DNA from: Deltaproteobacteria bacterium
GTDB taxonomy: Bacteria > Desulfobacterota > Binatia > UBA9968
DNA: 9,020 nt
Direction: 5' to 3'
NCBI GenBank assembly: GCA_023250495.1
Contig: JAHFAP010000125.1
Location: 1-9,020 of the forward strand
Below are positions 7,288-9,020 of the stretch, one piece after another; position 1 is the first letter of the stretch, and each line of letters begins with the position of its first letter. Both the position numbers and the translations under genes were made by a program. The notes below the pieces were generated by a model. The model was given only the letters and a program-made list of their open reading frames with translations. It had not been told where the DNA came from and did not search any database.

Positions 7288-7527
7288 ACCGCGACCACCC
7301 GAATGTTCTATGCGTTCTTTGCGCTTAGTTTTCCTGCGGGCCACCGACTGGATTTTATCGGACAGCTCCCCTTCTATGGGGTAGTAGGTAGCTTCAGGTT
7401 CGACTACTACGTCGAATCTCACTTTTCTCGTCTTGCCCCAAAAGTCGCTCAAGTCGTGCTCATCCCAGAACTCTCCGATTTCCGCGTACGAGCGGGCTTT
7501 GGAGATCGAACTTCTACTTTTTTTCAT
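7261..7527 (-). CDS. CopG-type antitoxin, abnormal C-terminus
   Basis: An 88-residue product whose core ARSYAEIGEFWDEHDLSDFW (11-30), KVRFDVVVEPEATYYPIEGE and LSDKIQSVARR resembles the CopG-type antitoxins of the PF12441 kind, in which a domain-like EFWDxHD start precedes a ribbon-helix-helix-like segment. Family members usually continue after the final ARKRG with a short helix ending near LWLxEK; here residues 66-88 (KTKRKERIEHSGG and onward) do not match, and the last nine codons lie antisense in the 3' end of rpoD. This suggests loss of the natural 3' end. ATG 7527 is chosen over GTG 7542 because AAAGGA (minus strand, 7534-7539) is 6 bases upstream of it. No partner toxin is seen next to it. 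An intact antitoxin with a novel tail is possible but less likely. Confidence 0.6.
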   Translation of the reverse strand: MKKSRSSISKARSYAEIGEFWDEHDLSDFWGKTRKVRFDVVVEPEATYYPIEGELSDKIQSVARRKTKRKERIEHSGGRGSVLQGAGR

Positions 7528-7538
7528 ATCTTTTCCTT

Positions 7539-7649
7539 TCACGGTCGGTCATGTCGCGCGCCGACAGGATTAAGGCTTGCTGGTTTTTTTACGCACGAAA
7601 AAGAGAATAAGATGTTGAGCTAGATTCGCGGCAGGTCACGGTCAGTCAT
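7539..7649. repeat. Pair of 14-bp direct repeats flanking 83 bp
   Basis: TCACGGTCGGTCAT at 7539-7552 recurs as TCACGGTCAGTCAT at 7636-7649, with one mismatch. On the minus strand each copy opens an ATG reading M-T-D-R, one at the putative hsdS start and one just ahead of the CopG antitoxin. The pair brackets a gene-free, A+T-rich 83-bp stretch. It may mark a short duplication or a recombination junction between neighbouring genes; coincidence of two gene starts with like codons is also possible. Confidence 0.45.
7620..7649 (-). pseudogene. Putative hsdS start codons, cut off
   Basis: On the minus strand ATG 7649 overlaps the reconstructed hsdM stop in ATGA, the usual hsdM-hsdS junction. It reads M-T-D-R-D-L-P-R-I and then stops. 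Type I specificity subunits often begin with a few polar residues followed by LPxGW, so the eight matching residues and junction suggest the extreme 5' end of hsdS, with the rest deleted. The evidence is short and mostly contextual. Confidence 0.35.
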
Positions 7650-7917
7650 TCCTTTTTAGTTTCGACGCCGCCTCCGCCTAAGTCGCTGGCGATTTCGCGG
7701 AACTGTTCGAGGGCGGCTTCGAGGTCGTTCTGAGCGAAGCGAGTCGAGGGACGACGATCTCCTGGGCGAGAACGTCAGCATTGGGAAGGTTATCGGAGTC
7801 TTCGAAGCCTTCGTCTCTGAGCCAGAAGATGTCGAGGCTGGCCGCAGGAAAAGCTTCGCGTCCCCTTTTTTCTCTTGCTAGACTCAGAGCCTTTCGCTCT
7901 CGTTCTTCGCCGCTCAT
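7646..7917 (-). pseudogene. C-terminal remnant of type I methylase HsdM, frameshifted
   Basis: The minus-strand frame from ATG 7917 reads REAFPAASLDIFWLRDEGFE then DSDNLPNADVLAQEIV, which matches the C-terminal tail of type I restriction-modification HsdM proteins (SLDIxWLRDxSLEDxxNLPxPDVLAxEIVEDLEAAL). The catalytic N-terminal and SAM-binding NPPF parts are absent. After codon 55 the frame moves off and ends at 7678. Skipping the 23 bases at 7730-7752 rejoins NDLEAALEQFREIASDLGGG and VETKKE, the expected methylase tail, ending at 7646; 249 bases remain, exactly 83 codons. The stub's ATG overlaps the nucleotidyltransferase stop by 4 bases, so a fragment may still be translated, but methylation activity is impossible. 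Joining upstream to a different gene start suggests deletion brought them together. Confidence 0.75.
7730..7752. repeat. 23-bp insertion with GCGAAGC core
   Basis: These 23 bases interrupt the hsdM remnant between codons for V55 and the next residue (N); removal restores a continuous and family-consistent frame. The plus strand reads CTGAGCGAAGCGAGTCGAG followed by GGAC. It holds GCGAAGC (7734-7740), a sequence known to form very stable mini-hairpins, and on the minus strand a CTCGACTCGCTTCGCTC run of the type seen as short dispersed repeats in many bacterial genomes. GAC is repeated at the right border (7750-7755). No second full copy occurs in this window. Confidence 0.55.
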
Positions 7918-8249
7918 AGAGAAACGCCTTCTCGCTCAATATTGCGATAGAAAGGCGTTCCGTACTCCTGATTTTGTCGGTACTCCGCAGCGCTCAAAAT
8001 AGTCGGCGCGAGGTTCGTGCCATAAGCCAGATCGACTTCAAGCGACTCCTCGACGATCCTGCGGCAGAGGTCTCGGTCCTTCTTGTTCACCAATACCAGG
8101 ACATCGAGATCCGACTCCTCCGTCCCCTCCCCACGCACCCTGGAACCGAAAAGGCGTAGCGATACCAGGTTTTGTCCGAGCAAGGACTGGACCGCATCTC
8201 TGAAACTTGCCAGGGCTTTTTGTTCTAATTGGGTCAAAGGTTTCGTCAT
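7914..8249 (-). CDS. MntA-like nucleotidyltransferase (minimal NTase)
   Basis: A 111-residue protein of the minimal nucleotidyltransferase family. The motif GS-x10-DxD is exact: G35 S36 in LRLFGSRVRGEG, then D47 and D49 in SDLDVLVLV. A third carboxylate, D73 (EVDLAYG), lies on a following strand, as expected for metal-dependent NMP transfer. In type VII MntA-HepT modules such proteins act as antitoxins by AMPylating a HEPN ribonuclease; other members serve different roles. ATG 8249 is chosen because a strong AAGGGAGGT sequence lies 8 bases upstream (8257-8265 region) and a promoter precedes it; longer frame reading would run through promoter sequence. No HEPN gene follows: the next frame, overlapping by 4 bases, is the HsdM remnant. 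The catalytic residues are intact, so activity is plausible, but the substrate is unknown. Confidence 0.82.
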   Translation of the reverse strand: MTKPLTQLEQKALASFRDAVQSLLGQNLVSLRLFGSRVRGEGTEESDLDVLVLVNKKDRDLCRRIVEESLEVDLAYGTNLAPTILSAAEYRQNQEYGTPFYRNIEREGVSL

Positions 8250-8294
8250 CGATGTCACCTCCCTTGATTTCCTCTGCAGCCTACTTTCGTCCCA

Positions 8295-8324
8295 AATATA
8301 ACAGGGATGGCAGGGCAAAACCAA
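8295..8324 (-). promoter_or_regulatory. Promoter for the MntA-like gene
   Basis: On the minus strand TTGGTT (8319-8324) and TATATT (8295-8300) are separated by 18 bases. Transcription would start near 8287, giving a leader of about 38 bases before ATG 8249 with its strong ribosome site. It lies just downstream of the truncated helicase stub, so the nucleotidyltransferase and methylase remnant can be expressed independently of the toxin genes to the right. Assigned by consensus and position. Confidence 0.5.
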
Positions 8325-8399
8325 CCGACCGGAGAGCCTATCCAAACCGCCGTCCCCGAGTCCATCGGACGTGCAATAACTCACCGATTCCGCGAATTT

Positions 8400-8573
8400 C
8401 TACGCACAGAATATACTCGGAAGCCGAGCGCGGAGTGCGATCAGCCCAAACCCGCCGACCGTGAAGTAGGCTGTCGCCACGTCTAAAGACCGGCCCTTGT
8501 GCTCGGTCAGCAGACCTTTGAGGATGTCAGCCAGAACGTGGCTTTGGTTGTCGATGACGTAGGGGAGTTTCAT
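8400..8573 (-). pseudogene. N-terminal stub of a PLD-domain helicase
   Basis: A 57-residue minus-strand frame begins MKLPYVIDNQSHVLADILKG and continues LLTEHKGRSLDVATAYFTVG then GFGLI. This resembles the N-terminus of large defence-type helicases with a phospholipase D-like domain, in which LDVATAYFxVGGFxLL is typical. Those proteins normally run to many hundred residues. Here the match stops after GFGLI; the last ten or so residues are unrelated and end at a stop, and none of the three frames beyond resumes the family. ATG 8573 is 2 bases after the PIN gene's stop, so it was probably downstream in the same operon. The stub lacks helicase motifs, so it cannot be functional as such. Family call from recognition of this short segment only. 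Confidence 0.6.
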
Positions 8574-8575
8574 TT

Positions 8576-8986
8576 CTAGCGAGGCACCCGAATGATTCCG
8601 GGATACTCGTCGAAGTGACTATCAAAAGCAAAGGCGTGGATGATGCCGAGCCTTTCCATGACGGCGAAGCTCGTACAGTCAACAAAGCTGAACAGGTGAT
8701 CTGAATAATCCCGAAAGACCTGCAGAGCCTTTTGGAGATCGGCGGCTGTAACATTTTGCAGGATGGCGGCTTGTTGTCTTAGTATGGACGACGCAACCCG
8801 CACTGCTAGCCGGTGGCCGCGCGCTGTTTTGTCCCGCATCCGAATTAGGGTTGCGGTCTCCGCCAAAACATAGTCCGTCGTGATCAACGGCTCGCGGTTC
8901 CGCCCGAGCCATCTCATAGCAGCTTCATGGTCTGGATCATTGCGCACAGCCACGGCAAACCACGCGCCGGTATCGACAAAGATCAC
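8576..8986 (-). CDS. VapC-like PIN-domain ribonuclease toxin
   Basis: The 136-residue protein fits a complete PIN domain: FVDTGAWFAV with D5, DYVLAETATLI with E43, LFSFVDCTSFAVM with D103, and HAFAFDSHFDEY with D122 (D126 nearby). These are the metal-binding acidic residues of VapC-type RNases, which cleave tRNA or other RNA when free of antitoxin. The start is GTG 8986, overlapping the upstream antitoxin's stop by 4 bases (GTGA), with AGGAA a few bases before; no suitable ATG lies near. All active-site residues are present, so it looks intact. The translational coupling to an antitoxin is the common type II arrangement. Its RNA target cannot be inferred. Confidence 0.88.
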   Translation of the reverse strand: MIFVDTGAWFAVAVRNDPDHEAAMRWLGRNREPLITTDYVLAETATLIRMRDKTARGHRLAVRVASSILRQQAAILQNVTAADLQKALQVFRDYSDHLFSFVDCTSFAVMERLGIIHAFAFDSHFDEYPGIIRVPR

Positions 8987-9020
8987 GAATCTTTCCTATA
9001 CAAGACGGCGTCGTGTTCTC
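8983..9020 (-). CDS. C-terminal end of the cognate antitoxin (partial)
   Basis: The window's right edge holds only the last 11 codons, EHDAVLYRKDS, of a minus-strand frame that stops inside the PIN toxin's GTG start. The tail resembles ends of small VapB/Phd-like antitoxins (…DxVLYGxx) but is too short for family assignment. Position, tight overlap and the neighbour's identity make an antitoxin likely. Confidence 0.5.
   Translation of the reverse strand, partial: EHDAVLYRKDS

Noticed and set aside
7288..7600. Rho-independent terminator for rpoD
   Set aside because: Only a 3-bp stem near 7312-7324 and a weak stem before the T-run at about 7583; none is convincing.
7303..7623. 106-residue plus-strand frame after rpoD
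   Set aside because: It is antisense to the CopG-type gene, which has family-like sequence and a good ribosome site.
1..9020. CRISPR arrays, tRNA or rRNA genes
   Set aside because: No regularly spaced repeats and no cloverleaf or rRNA sequence recognised on either strand.

Overview
The window reads as a bacterial chromosome segment of fairly high G+C. It is probably from a Gram-negative or deep-branching lineage that is mostly known from environmental genomes. The sequence alone does not fix a taxon. The evidence is an Rrf2-suf-rpoD block with a group 1 sigma-70 factor carrying a long non-conserved insert, next to a decayed accessory island.

Layout. Positions 1-362 hold no convincing gene and are visibly more A+T-rich toward the right end. 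A well-formed sigma-70-type promoter (363-391) leads into a long plus-strand gene cluster: an Rrf2-family [Fe-S] regulator, sufC, sufD, sufS, sufU, sufT, a second small MIP18/DUF59 gene, and the primary sigma factor rpoD (ends 7287). Spacings are short (4 bp overlap sufD/sufS, 1 bp overlap sufS/sufU, gaps of 4 to 57 bp elsewhere), so these genes are probably co-transcribed. SufS takes sulfur from cysteine, SufU accepts it, SufC and SufD are parts of the scaffold complex, the two DUF59 proteins probably help cluster assembly or delivery, and the Rrf2 protein probably senses cluster status and controls the operon. The scaffold gene sufB, normally next to sufC, is absent from the window.

From 7261 to the right end every feature I can support lies on the minus strand and looks like a worn defence/toxin-antitoxin island. 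Read in its own 5' to 3' direction it holds: the last codons of an antitoxin, a VapC-like PIN toxin, a 57-residue N-terminal stub of a PLD-type helicase, a promoter, a MntA-like nucleotidyltransferase, a C-terminal stub of a type I methylase (HsdM) interrupted by a 23-bp insertion, the first codons of what looks like HsdS, and a CopG-type antitoxin whose C-terminus is abnormal and runs into the rpoD 3' end. No complete new system is visible. The most notable points are the sufB-less suf operon feeding into rpoD, the hairpin in the regulator's leader, and the exactly reconstructable small insertion in the hsdM relic.
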